From positions 81,104,445-81,168,444 of the forward strand of contig NC_092051.1 of the NCBI RefSeq assembly GCF_003086295.3: a DNA stretch of 64,000 nucleotides. Direction: 5' to 3'. This DNA is from Arachis hypogaea. Its lineage: Eukaryota; Streptophyta; Magnoliopsida; Fabales; Fabaceae. A program made the translations under genes and the position numbers. The notes beneath the pieces were generated by a model. It did no database searches. It was given only the letters and a program-made list of their open reading frames with translations, and was not told where the DNA came from. Positions 1 to 9,672 of this stretch are shown here, piece by piece (positions within the stretch are counted from its first letter, which is position 1; the number at the start of each line of letters is the position of its first letter).

Positions 1-395
1 ATAATGGCCTCCCACGCGACCGCGTCACCCACGCAGTCGCGTGACCTGAAAATCGACGTCAACCAGGTGCATGGCCGAAAGTTGTGCTTGAGTTGGGCTG
101 GACTCGTGCTGGCAGCCCAAGCCCTCCCACGCGAACGCGTGCCCCATGCGTCCGCGTCATATTGGAAATAAGGCCACTCACGCGATCGCATGCCCCACGC
201 GACCGCGTCACCCAGATTTTTGGCAAAAGAGTTTTGAACAGAGAGTTGTGCGACCGCGAGGCTGCAGTCGCGCCACTAGCACAAATCGAGTCACGCGATC
301 GCGTGCCCCACGCGTCCGCGTCACCCAACCTTATCGCGCACCACGCGACCGCGTCACCCACGCAACCGCGTCGCCAGCGTCGCACAACCTATCCA
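1..395. repeat. CpG-dense palindromic array (E0, post-pol)
   Basis: About twenty degenerate copies of a 12-18 bp motif built on ACGCGACCGCGT, ACGCGATCGCGT and CACGCGTCCGCG, in both orientations, often separated by 'caccca' or 'tgcccc'. Many cores are self-complementary. The stretch is far richer in CpG than the AT-rich DNA around it. A homologous array lies at the same relative position in E1 (7895-8455). No coding function is supported; open frames here arise only from the GC content. Confidence 0.85.
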
Positions 396-908
396 GATTA
401 GTGCCAATTTTCTTAACTTTTCTTTTCTAATCCGAAATTCTCCCTTCTCTCTCCTTTCTCACTTTTTTTTTCTACTTCTCATTCTTTTTCACTTTTATTT
501 TATTTTATTTAATTGCATACTCTCATTCATTGCATATTTTTTATTTTTTCTAAATTTATTATTGGTGTTCAAATGTTCTTATTCAACTGTTACATATTTT
601 CTGGTATTTTCTTGGTGCTTCATGACTTGTTTTATTCTGATTGGGTAATATTATTTAAATCAATGCTAATTTTTATATTACTGATATTCCTTTTAAATTG
701 ACATGAATTTACATTGTCTTTCATTACCCACCTTTTTCCCCATGGTTGCAAATTTTGCACTACTGATATGCCATGGCTTCTATTGTTTTCTCCCTTACAT
801 GTTGAAGCTTCCATGTAAATGAGACCCTTATCATTTGGCATTAACCCATACTTCTTTTATTTTCTTATCTCTATTTCTGGGTTACTCTTCTTCCCTTTTT
901 CTTTCAGG
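396..908 (+). other. Pyrimidine-rich spacer before the ORF3 remnant
   Basis: T/C-rich sequence without a credible gene, ending in a tract like a splice acceptor ('ttctttcag', 899-907) directly before the ORF3 start. E1 has the same arrangement ('ctttctttcag' in sense) before its ORF3. ORF3 may therefore be expressed from a spliced subgenomic RNA; that is an inference from the acceptor-like sequence. Confidence 0.5.
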
Positions 909-980
909 ATGGCCACCCGGAAGGGAAGCGGAAGACATTTTACATGGGGAGACAGACAAGTCCATCTGCACAATCCTTAG
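909..980 (+). pseudogene. ORF3 remnant of E0
   Basis: The ATG at 909 begins MATRKG, matching the MATKKG start of ORF3 in E1. After a few codons the frame runs into unrelated sequence and stops at 978-980. About 50 bases further on the sequence re-joins the E1 pattern at the end of ORF3, so essentially the whole ORF3 body was removed by an internal deletion. No product is expected. Confidence 0.7.
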
Positions 981-1026
981 AGAAAAGCAACAGTTGAAAC
1001 AACCCATCCACCTGCAAATCTCAGCA

Positions 1027-1066
1027 TGCACCGAGGACGGTGCAATCTTTAAGTGTGGGGAGGTCG
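1027..1066 (+). promoter_or_regulatory. Internal hairpin plus polypurine-tract-like motif (E0)
   Basis: A perfect 7-bp stem TGCACCG/CGGTGCA encloses the loop AGGA (1027-1044). Three bases later comes TTTAAGTGTGGGGAGG. The LTR-adjacent site at 2475-2512 has the same architecture, and E1 has the equivalent at 5841-5875. By position this could be a second, internal plus-strand primer site; that role is inference. Confidence 0.6.
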
Positions 1067-2474
1067 ATACCGATCTCCATGGGTTAGTTATTTCCTGACT
1101 CAACACCAAAATTTTTATTTTATTTGTTTGTTCATTGTTGCATTTGCATGTTTGATTGCATATTTGTTTGATTTTTTGCATATTTTACCACTTGGTTGAA
1201 GTAATATTTTCTTTTTCAAGAAACCTTTTAGAGCATTTCACTAATTTGAATAAAATTTAATATTACACTTGTTTGAAGAAATATCATACTGGAACATGGT
1301 TTAGAGCTTGAACACACAAAACCTGTGAGATTCTTGAGCCTATTTGAATTGGTTGCATTTTACCAACCAATATTTTATTTTTGATGTGTGTTTTTCTCTC
1401 TAAAATTGTGATCTTTGTCTTGCCTAATTCTATATTTCCATGGTTTAATGTATGCATGCACTTACATGATTGAGGCCTTTGTTTCACTAAGCTTACATAC
1501 CCATATGGCCTTACCTTTCATTATCCCTTGCAAACCAATGTTGAGCCTATTTTACCCCTTTGTTCTTTACTTTAGCTCATCACTAACTCTAAGCGAAAAA
1601 AAAAAATAATGTCCTTAATTTGAATCCTTAGTTAGCTTAGACTAATGAAAATGCTTATGATTTAAGTGTGGGAAAAGTGGGTTTGAAAATGTTTGGTTTA
1701 AGAATTGGGTGTTATATATCTTTATGAAAATATGAAAGAAATAGAACATGTTCATGCATTCAATAAATTAATCATATGCATTGAGAAAAACAAAAGAAAA
1801 AAAATAATAATAAAAAAAAAGAAGAAAAAGAAGAAAAAGAGAGAGAAAAAGAAAAGAAAAAGAGCAATTAATAAAAGGGGACAAAATGCCCCAATGTAAG
1901 TAGTGAAAGCAATGCATATGAGTTGTACTTGAAATTAGAATGCATGAATATGTGGAAAACATGGTTAATGGATGGTTAGATGTTTTATTATGATTACATG
2001 GATTTTTTAAGTTAGGTGGGAAAAGTTTAAGTTAATTAAGGATTCTGATTTTAGACCACTTGGCCAAATACAATCCTATCTTGACCCTAACCCCATTACA
2101 ACCCTTAAAAGACCTCTTGATTTGTGTATTTGTGCATTAAATTTATGTTAATTATTAGATGAAGAGCAAGTCTTAGAAAGCAAGGTTAGTAGAGAATTGA
2201 GAGATCGAACCTTAAACACCTGAGTGATTAGAGTGTATACACTACCAGTGAGGGTTTGATGCTCAATTCCTTGTTCCCTGCTTTCATGAGCTATTTTCTT
2301 TTTGCAAGTCTATTTGTACTTCATTTTCATGATTTGAATTAGTGAAATCCAATTCATATTTATTCTTGAAGGATTTGTTTACTTTTAACTAAGTAGGTAG
2401 AAACATTTTGCATTTAGTTACATTCATAGGTTGCATTTCATACATTCTTCATTCTTTATAGCTTCTCTTGAGCT
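1067..2474 (+). other. Non-coding 3' region of E0
   Basis: AT-rich, without a supported gene. It contains a poly-purine tract of A and G at about 1790-1865, and a third TTTAAGTGTGGG motif near 1660-1671 without an obvious hairpin. Blocks near 1880-1960, 2060-2110 and 2220-2270 have recognisable counterparts on the minus strand of E1 (about 4680-5080), so the region is a conserved part of the family rather than random filler. Confidence 0.6.
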
Positions 2475-2512
2475 TAGCATGAGGACATGCTAGTGTTTAA
2501 GTGTGGGAAGGT
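2475..2512 (+). promoter_or_regulatory. Pre-LTR hairpin and polypurine tract (E0)
   Basis: A perfect 7-bp stem TAGCATG/CATGCTA around the loop AGGA (2475-2492) is followed by TTTAAGTGTGGGAAGGT, which abuts the LTR start at 2513. In LTR retrotransposons the polypurine tract primes plus-strand DNA synthesis and defines the U3 edge. Confidence 0.75.
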
Positions 2513-3937
2513 TGATAAACCACTATTTCATGGTTTATCTTGTGCTCAATTGAGTGGTTTTTATCTACTCTTTACCCACTTATTCATACTATTTGCATGG
2601 TTTTACATTTGCCTTCCTAATTATGTGCTTTGATTGAAAACATGCTTCTTTGATCTTATATTTGCTTATTATTAATCCTCTCTTATCACCATTAGATGCC
2701 TTGATATGTGTGTTAAGTGATTTCAGCGATTACAGGGCAGGAATGACTCAGAGGATGGAAAGGAAGCATGCAAAAGTGGAAGGAATACAAGAAGTTGGAG
2801 AAATTGCTAAGCTGTCCAGCCTGACCTCTTCGCACTCAAACGGCTATAACTTTAGCTACAAAGGTCCAAACGACGCGGTTCCAGTTGCGTTGGAAAGCTA
2901 ACGTCTGGAGCTTCAATTTGATATATAATATGCCATAGTTTCCCTGACGCTAGGTGACACGACCGTGTGCTCCATGCGGCCGCGTCGCAAGTGACGAAAA
3001 TCAGCGAATCTGAATTCGCAACCAGCGAATTCTGGGCTGTTTCTGACCCAGTTTGTGGCCCAGAAAACACAGATTAGAGGCTATAAAGTGGAGGAATGCA
3101 TCCATTCATGAGCAGGCTCTCATAATTCACAATTTTAGGAGTAGATGTAGTTTTTAGAGAGAGAGGTTCTCTCCTCTCTCTTAGGATTAGGATTTAGGAT
3201 TTCTTTTAGTTTTAGGAGTAGCTCTCAATCCCAGGTTCTTTATTTTTATTTATTTTTCCAATTTAATTTATGAACATCTATGTCAGATTTAATTTCTTTT
3301 GTTAATGCAATTCGAGGTATTTTAGATTTAAGATTGCTTTGCTTTATTTATATTGATGCTCTGTTTAAGATTGCTTTTAATTTAAATTAGATATTTTCTC
3401 CCTTTTCGCTTTGGTTAGGTAATTGGTAACACTTGAGTTGTCAAACTCAGGAGTGGTTGAAATTGGCTGATTTTGCTTTAGCTAGGACTGCTCTAACACT
3501 AGTCTCTCCACAGGAGTTGACTAGGACTTGAGGATCAAGCTAATTAGTCCACTTGACTTGACTAAGTGGGATTAAAATCCAATTCTCATCACATCTGATA
3601 AGGATAACAAGGACAGGATTTTCGGTTCTCATACCTTGCCAAGAGTTTATTTTACAGTTATTTATTTATTTTTATTGCTCGAAAATATACCTGTGCGCAT
3701 TGCCCAATTTCCAAAACCCCCAATTTATAATCTTCATAACCAATAATAAGAACATACTTCCCTGCAATTCCTTGAGAAGACGACCCGAGGTTTGAATACT
3801 CGGTTATCAATTTCAAAGGGGTTTGTTACTTGTGACAACCAAAACGTTTGTACGAAGGGATTTCTGTCGGTTTAGAGACTATATCTACAACGCGACTGTT
3901 TTTATGACATTCTTTACTAGCAAAAATCCCAACGTCA
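2513..3937 (+). repeat. 3' LTR of E0 (1425 bp)
   Basis: It starts TGATAAACC and ends CCCAACGTCA, so it has TG...CA termini. It is the same family as the minus-strand LTR at 15795-17160, whose outer edges match base for base. A CpG-rich cluster (NotI-like GCGGCCGC core) lies in U3 at about 2950-2995, and a TATA box (TATAAA) at 3082-3087. U5 is rich in motifs such as 'gacgacccgaggtttgaa'. No PBS follows. Confidence 0.88.
3082..3087 (+). promoter_or_regulatory. LTR TATA box (E0)
   Basis: TATAAA in 'ggctataaagtgg', about 570 bp into the LTR, with the equivalent in the E1 LTR at 16586-16591 on the minus strand. Transcription would start roughly 25-35 bp downstream. Confidence 0.55.
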
Positions 3938-3990
3938 AAATGAAAAAATTGATGGGAAGCAGAAGTTGGTGAATTAAAAATTTATTAAAA
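3938..3990. other. Junction between E0 and the E1 remnant
   Basis: Fifty-three AT-rich bases separate the end of the E0 LTR from the first base of the minus-strand LTR-like fragment. I see no target duplication here that can be paired with a partner inside the window. Confidence 0.4.
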
Positions 3991-4510
3991 TGGTTACGTT
4001 GCAAGTATAGTTTTTAACTCACCGAAAATTTGCCTATCAATTTAAAAATGTGTCACAGAGAATTTCAATTAAATTTACTGGGAGTTTAAAGTCCCAGGTC
4101 GTCTCCCGACGAGTTGCAGAAAAGTGTGCTGTTTTATTAATCAGATGTTCCAAGAAGTTGAGCTAAGTAAATTGGAATTTAAATTGAGGATTTTTAAATA
4201 ATATAAATAAAAGCCTTGACTGGGAATTGATTGGTTAGAATCTCTATCATTGATGGTGTGATTGTAAGATTAATTTATAATTAATGGTTCTTCTGTTTGG
4301 TTATCCTTTACTAGGTAAGGAAAAGTCAAACAAGTGGGAATGCCAGATCTGTTCACAAGTCGCAACCCACTTAGTTCAAAGGGATTGGCGTCGGTGACAG
4401 GATAGCAATCCAACATTTAACCCAATTACAAATTTTTTTTCAATCCTTCCAACTCAAGAGTTCCTTTTAATCAACTCCCCATCAAGTAAGGAAACTACTC
4501 ACGCATTGTA
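3991..4510 (-). repeat. LTR-like R/U5 fragment of a different subfamily
   Basis: In minus-strand sense the fragment ends '...aacgtaacca' at 3991 and carries a U5-like phrase with 'cgtcgggagacgacctggg', the counterpart of 'gagaagacgacccgaggt' in the E0/E1 LTR. Sequence homologous to the E0 3' region runs directly into it near 4510, so no U3 is visible. It may be a diverged 3' LTR that lost U3, or the product of recombination between two families. Confidence 0.5.
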
Positions 4511-5840
4511 TATATATAAATAAATGCAACTATATGATTATTGTCCACTTGATCAAAAGTAAATAAGCCCTTCAAAACAGTTACAAATCAAATTCCACTA
4601 ATTCTATCATCATACAATAAAACCGATAAAAGTGCAAGAAGATAGCTTATGAAAGCAGGAAACATGAGAATTCAAGCATTGAACCCTCACTGATAATGTA
4701 TGTATGCTTTAATCTGTAGTGTATAGGGTAATCACTCTATTCTTCTCTAGTTATGTTTTCTAGCTTTTGTTTTTCTCTTAACCAATCAACAACATTTAAT
4801 ATACCAATGCAAACATCATGAGGTCTTTTCAGGGTTGTAATGGGGCCAAGGTGCAGGTAAGGATATACATATGGTAAGTGAGCTTTATAAATTGAATCTT
4901 TAATTAACCTAAGCTCTCACCTAATATACATATATTCTATATACTTTTAAATTCATGCTTAGCTACCCATAATTCCGTTTTTCAACCCATACTCATGTTT
5001 CAACTTTGTATTTTAATTCTATCATATGTGCATTGATCTTTGAATTCTGAATTTAACATTGGGGTAATTTTGTCCCCTTATTTCTTGATTTTTTTTTGAA
5101 TACATAAAGCTTATCAATGCACATAGATTTTTCATTCTTATATTTTCACATGAGTAGGTATCCAAAATCCCTTTAAATTTTCATGACATATTCCCTCAAC
5201 AACTTTTGTTCCCATAATTTTCCATACTTAACTAGCACACACAATTCTATCTTAAGCTAGCCAAAGATTCAATTTGGGATATATAATTGTTTTTTCGGCT
5301 TAAGATTAGTAATGTGGTAAAATATCGAATAAATGGGAATTAAAGGCTCAAAGTGGTTAACAAAGGTAATTGAGTAGGGTAGGCTTGATCTGGATAAGTG
5401 AGTTTAAACAAATAATGGCCTCAATCATGTGCAAGCATGTAAATATAATAAATATTAGACATATAAGATAAAACAAAATATAGATTACAATCATAGAGAA
5501 GTAAACACACAAGAATAAAATAATTATGGTTAAATAATGTAACCATACATAAAGGCTCAAATCTTTCACAGGTTGTGTGTTCTCTAGCTCAAACATCATG
5601 TTCCAAATACAACTCAAGCAGATTTATCATAAAAATTTTGAAAAATTAGTGAAATTTTGTTCCAAAGATAGATTTTTAAAAGAAACTTATTGTCTTTTCA
5701 ATCAAGTAGAACATGCATGCAACTATTCTAACCTATGCAATTTATTCTATTCTATAAAAGAAAGAAAATCTAACTAAAATATCCTAATTATTGGTGCCAG
5801 AGAAGAGAATTTACCTCCAGAAGTCAGGTACTGACCGACC
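4511..5840 (-). other. Non-coding 3' region of E1
   Basis: Homologous on the minus strand to E0 1067-2400, with matching blocks around 'gggacaaaat...cccaatgt' and 'ccccattacaaccc'. AT-rich. I see no supported gene. Confidence 0.6.
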
Positions 5841-5875
5841 TCCCCACACTTAAGGCTTTACACCGTCCTCGGTGC
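5841..5875 (-). promoter_or_regulatory. Internal hairpin plus polypurine-tract-like motif (E1), overlapping the ORF3 stop
   Basis: In sense orientation a stem GCACCG/CGGTGT (one G-U pair) encloses the loop AGGA, followed by CTTAAGTGTGGGGAGG. The TAA of the motif is the stop codon of ORF3, so the ORF ends inside this element. It matches E0 1027-1066. Confidence 0.6.
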
Positions 5876-7102
5876 CATCTGTCAGGAATAGGGGTGGGCT
5901 GGTAGTAGTATCTCCACAGTCGGGACCATCATGGCTCCCTGTACTGGTAAAAGAAGTGGAGTCCGGAGTGTCTGAGTCCTTGAATTTGCCCATGATCAGC
6001 TCCTTGAGGTATGTGAATCGGCGCTTGTTACGGCGCTCTCTCATCTTAGCTTTCTGTTCATGCCGATCCAACTTTTCAAGTAACTGTTGGAGCAATTTCT
6101 CAGTGGTAGATGCTTGTGGTGTTGAAGAAGGAATATCTTTAACTGGCTCAGTAGGCTGGCTTGTAGTGGCTGCTGAAAGTCTGAGGTATTTTCCGTTAGG
6201 GACATATTGATCATCCCGTGGAAGCATGGCTTTGGTGTCCCCAGCTCTGTAGGAGACTCCGGCTGCTGAGACAAGATCTGAGACCAGGTCGGGAAAAGGT
6301 AGGTTGCCCATGATTTGTACGTGTTCCATAGCATTCCAGATATGTCTTGAGAGATTCAGAGGTTGGTCTGTAAGGATGCACCATAGTAGAACAGCCATGT
6401 CTGCAGTGAAAGAGGACTCATGAGTGCTCGAAAAGACGTAATGGGACATGATCTGTGCCCATACGCGAGCCTCCAAGGTAAGTGTGGAAGCCAAGATTTC
6501 CTTAGGGCGGGTACGGTGGTATCCGTAGATCCAACGGCTACCAGGTAATGCAATGACTCCGAGAACGGAGTCCTAGTCAAATTGGTATCTCTGGCGCTGA
6601 AGGGTGGCTTCTTGAAAAGCGTCCATTCCTGCTGGAATAGGGGAAAACTCAGAGCTTGCTGAATGGCCTCTTCTGTGATGGGGACTTGCTTCTGCCGGAC
6701 ATAAACAGACTGCAGGGTCGGTATGTAGAAGTTGGAGTAGAACTCAACTACCCAAGAGAGATTGACCTGCCTCGGCTGTCTCCGTAAGAAACCCCATTGT
6801 CTTCGCTCAATTTACGGCTCAACAAAGGCGGTAATATTGGACGGGAGGATAAGAAGGTATTCATTGTTATAGTTCCTTTCTGCTAGGATAGGGAACATCT
6901 GCTCACAGTAGCGATTAGGAAATCGCGCAGTGTCCTTTGCTGGAAAGGCTTTCTCCTTGTCGTCCACCTTTATTATCCTCTTAACTTTTTTTGTTGAGGG
7001 CTTGACTGCGGTTGAAGAAGGCTCTGCCACTAATGCTCTTTTAGTTCCTCTTCTTGCTGGTGGTTTAGAAGTAGCTTTCTCTTTTCCTTTCTTGGTGGCC
7101 AT
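5850..7102 (-). pseudogene. ORF3 of E1: 'putative plant transposon protein' domain, broken
   Basis: The ATG at 7102-7100 (MATKKGKEK) follows an acceptor-like tract. The N-terminus is basic (Lys/Arg-rich), like a nuclear localisation signal. The central domain shares a pattern with the E2 and E4 ORF3s: first W-G-F-L...VNLSWVVEFY and V-x-V-R-x-K-Q-V-P, then L-x-x-E-A-x-x-W with a hydrophobic core and an A-G-V motif. The C-terminal part is charged and coiled-coil-like (LLQQLLEKLDRHEQKAKMR). An in-frame TAA at 6812-6814 and a frameshift near 6500-6560 disrupt it. No signal peptide or transmembrane segment is visible, so it does not look like an envelope protein. I recall the domain being catalogued as Transposase_32 (PF20167); its function is unknown to me. 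Confidence 0.72.
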
Positions 7103-7194
7103 CCTGAAAGAAGGGAAGAGAAAGGAAATTAAATTCAAAGAGATAAAGCAAGAAAGAGGGTATTGTAAGTGATAGTCAATGCACAATAAAGATA

Positions 7195-7894
7195 AATGAC
7201 ATTAACACATGGTACGGATTACATGTGAAAAGCTCATCAATGGAAATATAGCAAGTGCATGTAGGACAATGGAATGTAAGAGGTTTATTGGCATGCAGGC
7301 AAAGGCATGAGTAGTATATATCAAACATTCAATGTCCAGTTTAGATTACCATTTGTAACAAACTATCACGTTTGTATTGACAATTAAATTAATAAAATAA
7401 TAAGAGAAAGTTGTGAAAAGCAAGCATTGAATAGTATAGCAACATAGAGAAGTGCATAATGCCACATGAGCTTTTTCACAAACATATAGCATGCATGGTG
7501 AATAGGGTATAGAAAATATGAAGATAAACATGCAAGCAATCCCTTTAATAGGAGAAAAAAAATAATTGTCAAACAATTTGCAATAATCCACAAGCATATA
7601 ATGAGGGGTGATGACTCAAAAGGTTTATAACACCATGTAAAAGGAAAAGAAGAAGAAGAAAAATAAAAGTTTGAAAAGAAAAAGAAAAGAAAAAGAAAAT
7701 AATAATATATATACATAATAGAATAAGATTGATAGAAAAGAGAAGAAGGAAGAAGAAGGTAAAACCTTGTTAATGGAGGAGAGAGAGAGAGTGAGAGGTG
7801 AGATAAAAAGGGGAAGGGGGAAAGAAGAAAGAAGGAGGGAAAAGAAAAATTAGGATTTGGAGGAAAGAAAGATAAGATAATTTGGCAATTGGGG
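7195..7894 (-). other. AT- and pyrimidine-rich (in sense) leader before ORF3 of E1
   Basis: In sense orientation this is C/T-rich (7640-7860 on the plus strand is A/G-rich with 'gaagaagaagaaa' runs), equivalent to E0 396-908. I see no gene. The long hydrophobic frames here are by-products of the pyrimidine tract. Confidence 0.5.
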
Positions 7895-8455
7895 GTTAGC
7901 TGTGCGGCGCATGCAACGCGGCCGCGTGGGGCACGCATTCGCGTGGGTGCGCATCAGGTAAGATGACGCGATCACGTCAGTCACGCGGTCGCGTGACCCG
8001 TGTTGCGCTGCTGGCGCGAGTGTAGCCTCGCTCCAGCACAACTCTCTGTTCAATTTATTTTAATAGCCAAAATTGGGTGACGCGATCGCGTGGGTCATGC
8101 GATCGCGTGAGTGTGCGTCAGAAAGTAATTGACGCGGCCGCGTCGGTGACGCGGTCGCGTGACAAGGATTGTGCTTCCAGCACCAATCCAGCACCACTCT
8201 CGCACAATATAGCATTGTGCACCCTTTTACGTCGAAAATGCAGGGCACGCGGCCGCGTGGGGCACGCGATCGCGTGGGAGGCTATGATTCCCATGCAACG
8301 CGAACGCGTCAGGGACGCGGTCGCGTGGGTCAATTTGTGCCATTGGCACGACTCCAGCGCTCCTCCTGCGTAACTTTCTATTCATTTTTTTTATTTTTCT
8401 TTACTCCCCCTGCCACGCGGACGCGTCGCTGGTGCGATCGCGTCGCGTGGCGAAA
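7895..8455. repeat. CpG-dense palindromic array (E1, post-pol)
   Basis: Roughly twenty-five copies of ACGCGGCCGCGT, ACGCGATCGCGT and ACGCGGTCGCGT-type cores, both orientations, spaced by short linkers such as 'ggcac' or 'tcagt'. It occupies the same position between pol and ORF3 as E0 1-395. The CpG content is unexpected in methylated transposon DNA that shows nonsense decay elsewhere. Confidence 0.85.
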
Positions 8456-8573
8456 TTTTTTTTTTTTAAATAAAAGATAAAGATATGTAATTGAAAGAGC
8501 ACGAAAGCACTAATAAAGAGAAGAGTTATTAAAGAAGAAAAACTAAGAGTGAAGAAAAGAACAATCATACCGC

Positions 8574-8591
8574 GGTGGGTTGTCTCCCACC
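8574..8591 (-). promoter_or_regulatory. Post-pol hairpin (E1)
   Basis: In sense: GGTGGG-AGACAA-CCCACC, a perfect 6-bp stem with a 6-base loop, 44 bases beyond the integrase stop. Upstream lies a conserved block (GAC...TAAAAG...GAGCTT). Equivalents in E2 (22935-22952) and E4 (48405-48422) keep the TGGG/CCCA core and change the outer pairs in a compensatory way. Confidence 0.65.
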
Positions 8592-8634
8592 AAGCTCTTT
8601 GCTTTTACGTCCGTAAGTTGGACGCTCCAATAGC

Positions 8635-9670
8635 TCAATCTGCTGCGATGTGGGGATCTTCCAGGCGGAAGATCTCAAGCTCCTTATTTTTCTGCACCTT
8701 CTCACCATGGTATAGCTTCAGGCGATGTCCATTAACCTTAATAAGTTCAGAGCTTGAAGGATGGCTTAGGTGATAGACTGTGTACGGTTCAGCCTTTTCT
8801 ACTCTGTATGGACCTTCCCATTTTGATCTCAACTTACCGGGCATGAGCCTCAGTCGAGATTTGTAAAGGAGAACAAAATCTCCAGGTTGGAACTCTCTCT
8901 TCTTGATGTTTTGATCATGCACAGCTTTCATCTTTTCCTTGTATATTCTGGAGTTCTCATAAGCTTCCAGGTGAAGGTTCTCCAGTTCCTGCAGTTGCAA
9001 CTTTCTTTCAGTTCCAGCATTCTCAATTCCCATGTTGCACTCCTTAACTGCCCAGAAGGCTCTGTGTTCTATTTCAACTGGGAGATGGAAAGCTTTTCCA
9101 TAAACCAAGCGGAAAGGACTCATCCCAATGGGTGTCTTGTATGCTGTTCTGTATGCCCACAGTACATCTTGTAGCCTGGTGCTCCAGTCTTTTCTATGAG
9201 GCTTTACTATCTTTTGCAAGATACGCTTAATTTCTCTGTTTGACACCTCGGCTTGCCCATTAGTTTGGGGATGGTAAGCTGTTGCAACTTTATGGATTAT
9301 CCCATGCTTCTTCATCAAGCCTGTTAGTCTCCTGTTACAAAAATGGGTGCCTTGATCGCTCAAGATCGCTCGTGGTGATCCAAAGCGGCATATAACATGG
9401 TTTCTCACAAAGGAAACAACAATGTTAGCATCATCAGTGCGGGTAGGAATTGCTTCCACCCATTTGGAAACATAATCCACAGCTAACAATATATAAAAAT
9501 ATCCACTAGAATTTGGAAATGGACCCATGAAGTCAATGCCCCATACATCAAAAATTTCACAGAAAAGCATATATTATTGAGGCATCTCATCCCTCCTGCA
9601 TATGTTACCAAATTTCTGGCATGGGTGACAAGATTTACAAAACTCAGTGGCATCTCTAAAAAGAGTAGGC
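8635..9670 (-). pseudogene. pol: Integrase (catalytic core and C-terminus) of E1
   Basis: After the stop at 9673-9675 the frame continues through the rest of the zinc-binding region (a CHPC-like CxxC near 9630) and, past a second stop near 9570, into the core. [10 protein letters not shown] carries the first catalytic Asp, SDQGTHFCN the second, and [14 protein letters not shown] the Glu of the D,D-35-E triad. The C-terminal part has [12 protein letters not shown] and KWEGPYRV, the SH3-like domain of Ty3/Gypsy integrases, and ends ...[11 protein letters not shown] plus a short tail. The enzyme joins element cDNA to chromosomal DNA. Two upstream stops make it inactive as part of a polyprotein. 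Confidence 0.85.
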
Positions 9671-9672
9671 CA

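Larger units (their letters stand above)
1..3937 (+). mobile_element. E0: 3' portion of an Athila-type Ty3/Gypsy retrotransposon, truncated by the window start
   Basis: Read left to right this holds a CpG-rich palindrome array, a pyrimidine-rich spacer, an ORF3 remnant, a hairpin with an internal polypurine tract, about 1.4 kb of non-coding sequence, a second hairpin with polypurine tract, and a complete LTR. The order matches the region downstream of integrase in the minus-strand element E1, and several blocks align with it (for example the stretch ending in 'cccattacaaccc' near 2090 and its counterpart near 4840). The body of ORF3 is missing, so E0 is a deletion derivative. No PBS follows the LTR, so this is the 3' end. 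The upstream half lies outside the window. Confidence 0.85.

Noticed and set aside
59..401. Several overlapping open frames of about 100 residues on both strands
   Set aside because: They arise from the CpG-rich palindromic array, which lacks stop codons by composition. No conserved protein.
513..701. Hydrophobic 62-residue frame resembling a membrane protein
   Set aside because: T-rich leader sequence gives Phe/Leu/Ile codons by chance. It lies before the ORF3 remnant and has no conservation.
1705..1899. Lys-rich 64-residue frame
   Set aside because: A low-complexity A-rich tract in the 3' region of E0.
5850..7102. ORF3 as a retroviral envelope
   Set aside because: No signal peptide, transmembrane segment, furin-like site or cysteine pattern. 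The shared core matches the 'putative plant transposon protein' family instead.
7895..8455. Regularly spaced palindromes that look like a CRISPR array
   Set aside because: Repeats are degenerate, in both orientations, with no constant spacer length, in a plant retroelement. The same goes for the CACTA subterminal arrays.
8887..9174. Plus-strand frames over integrase and RT regions
   Set aside because: Antisense shadows of the minus-strand pol genes.
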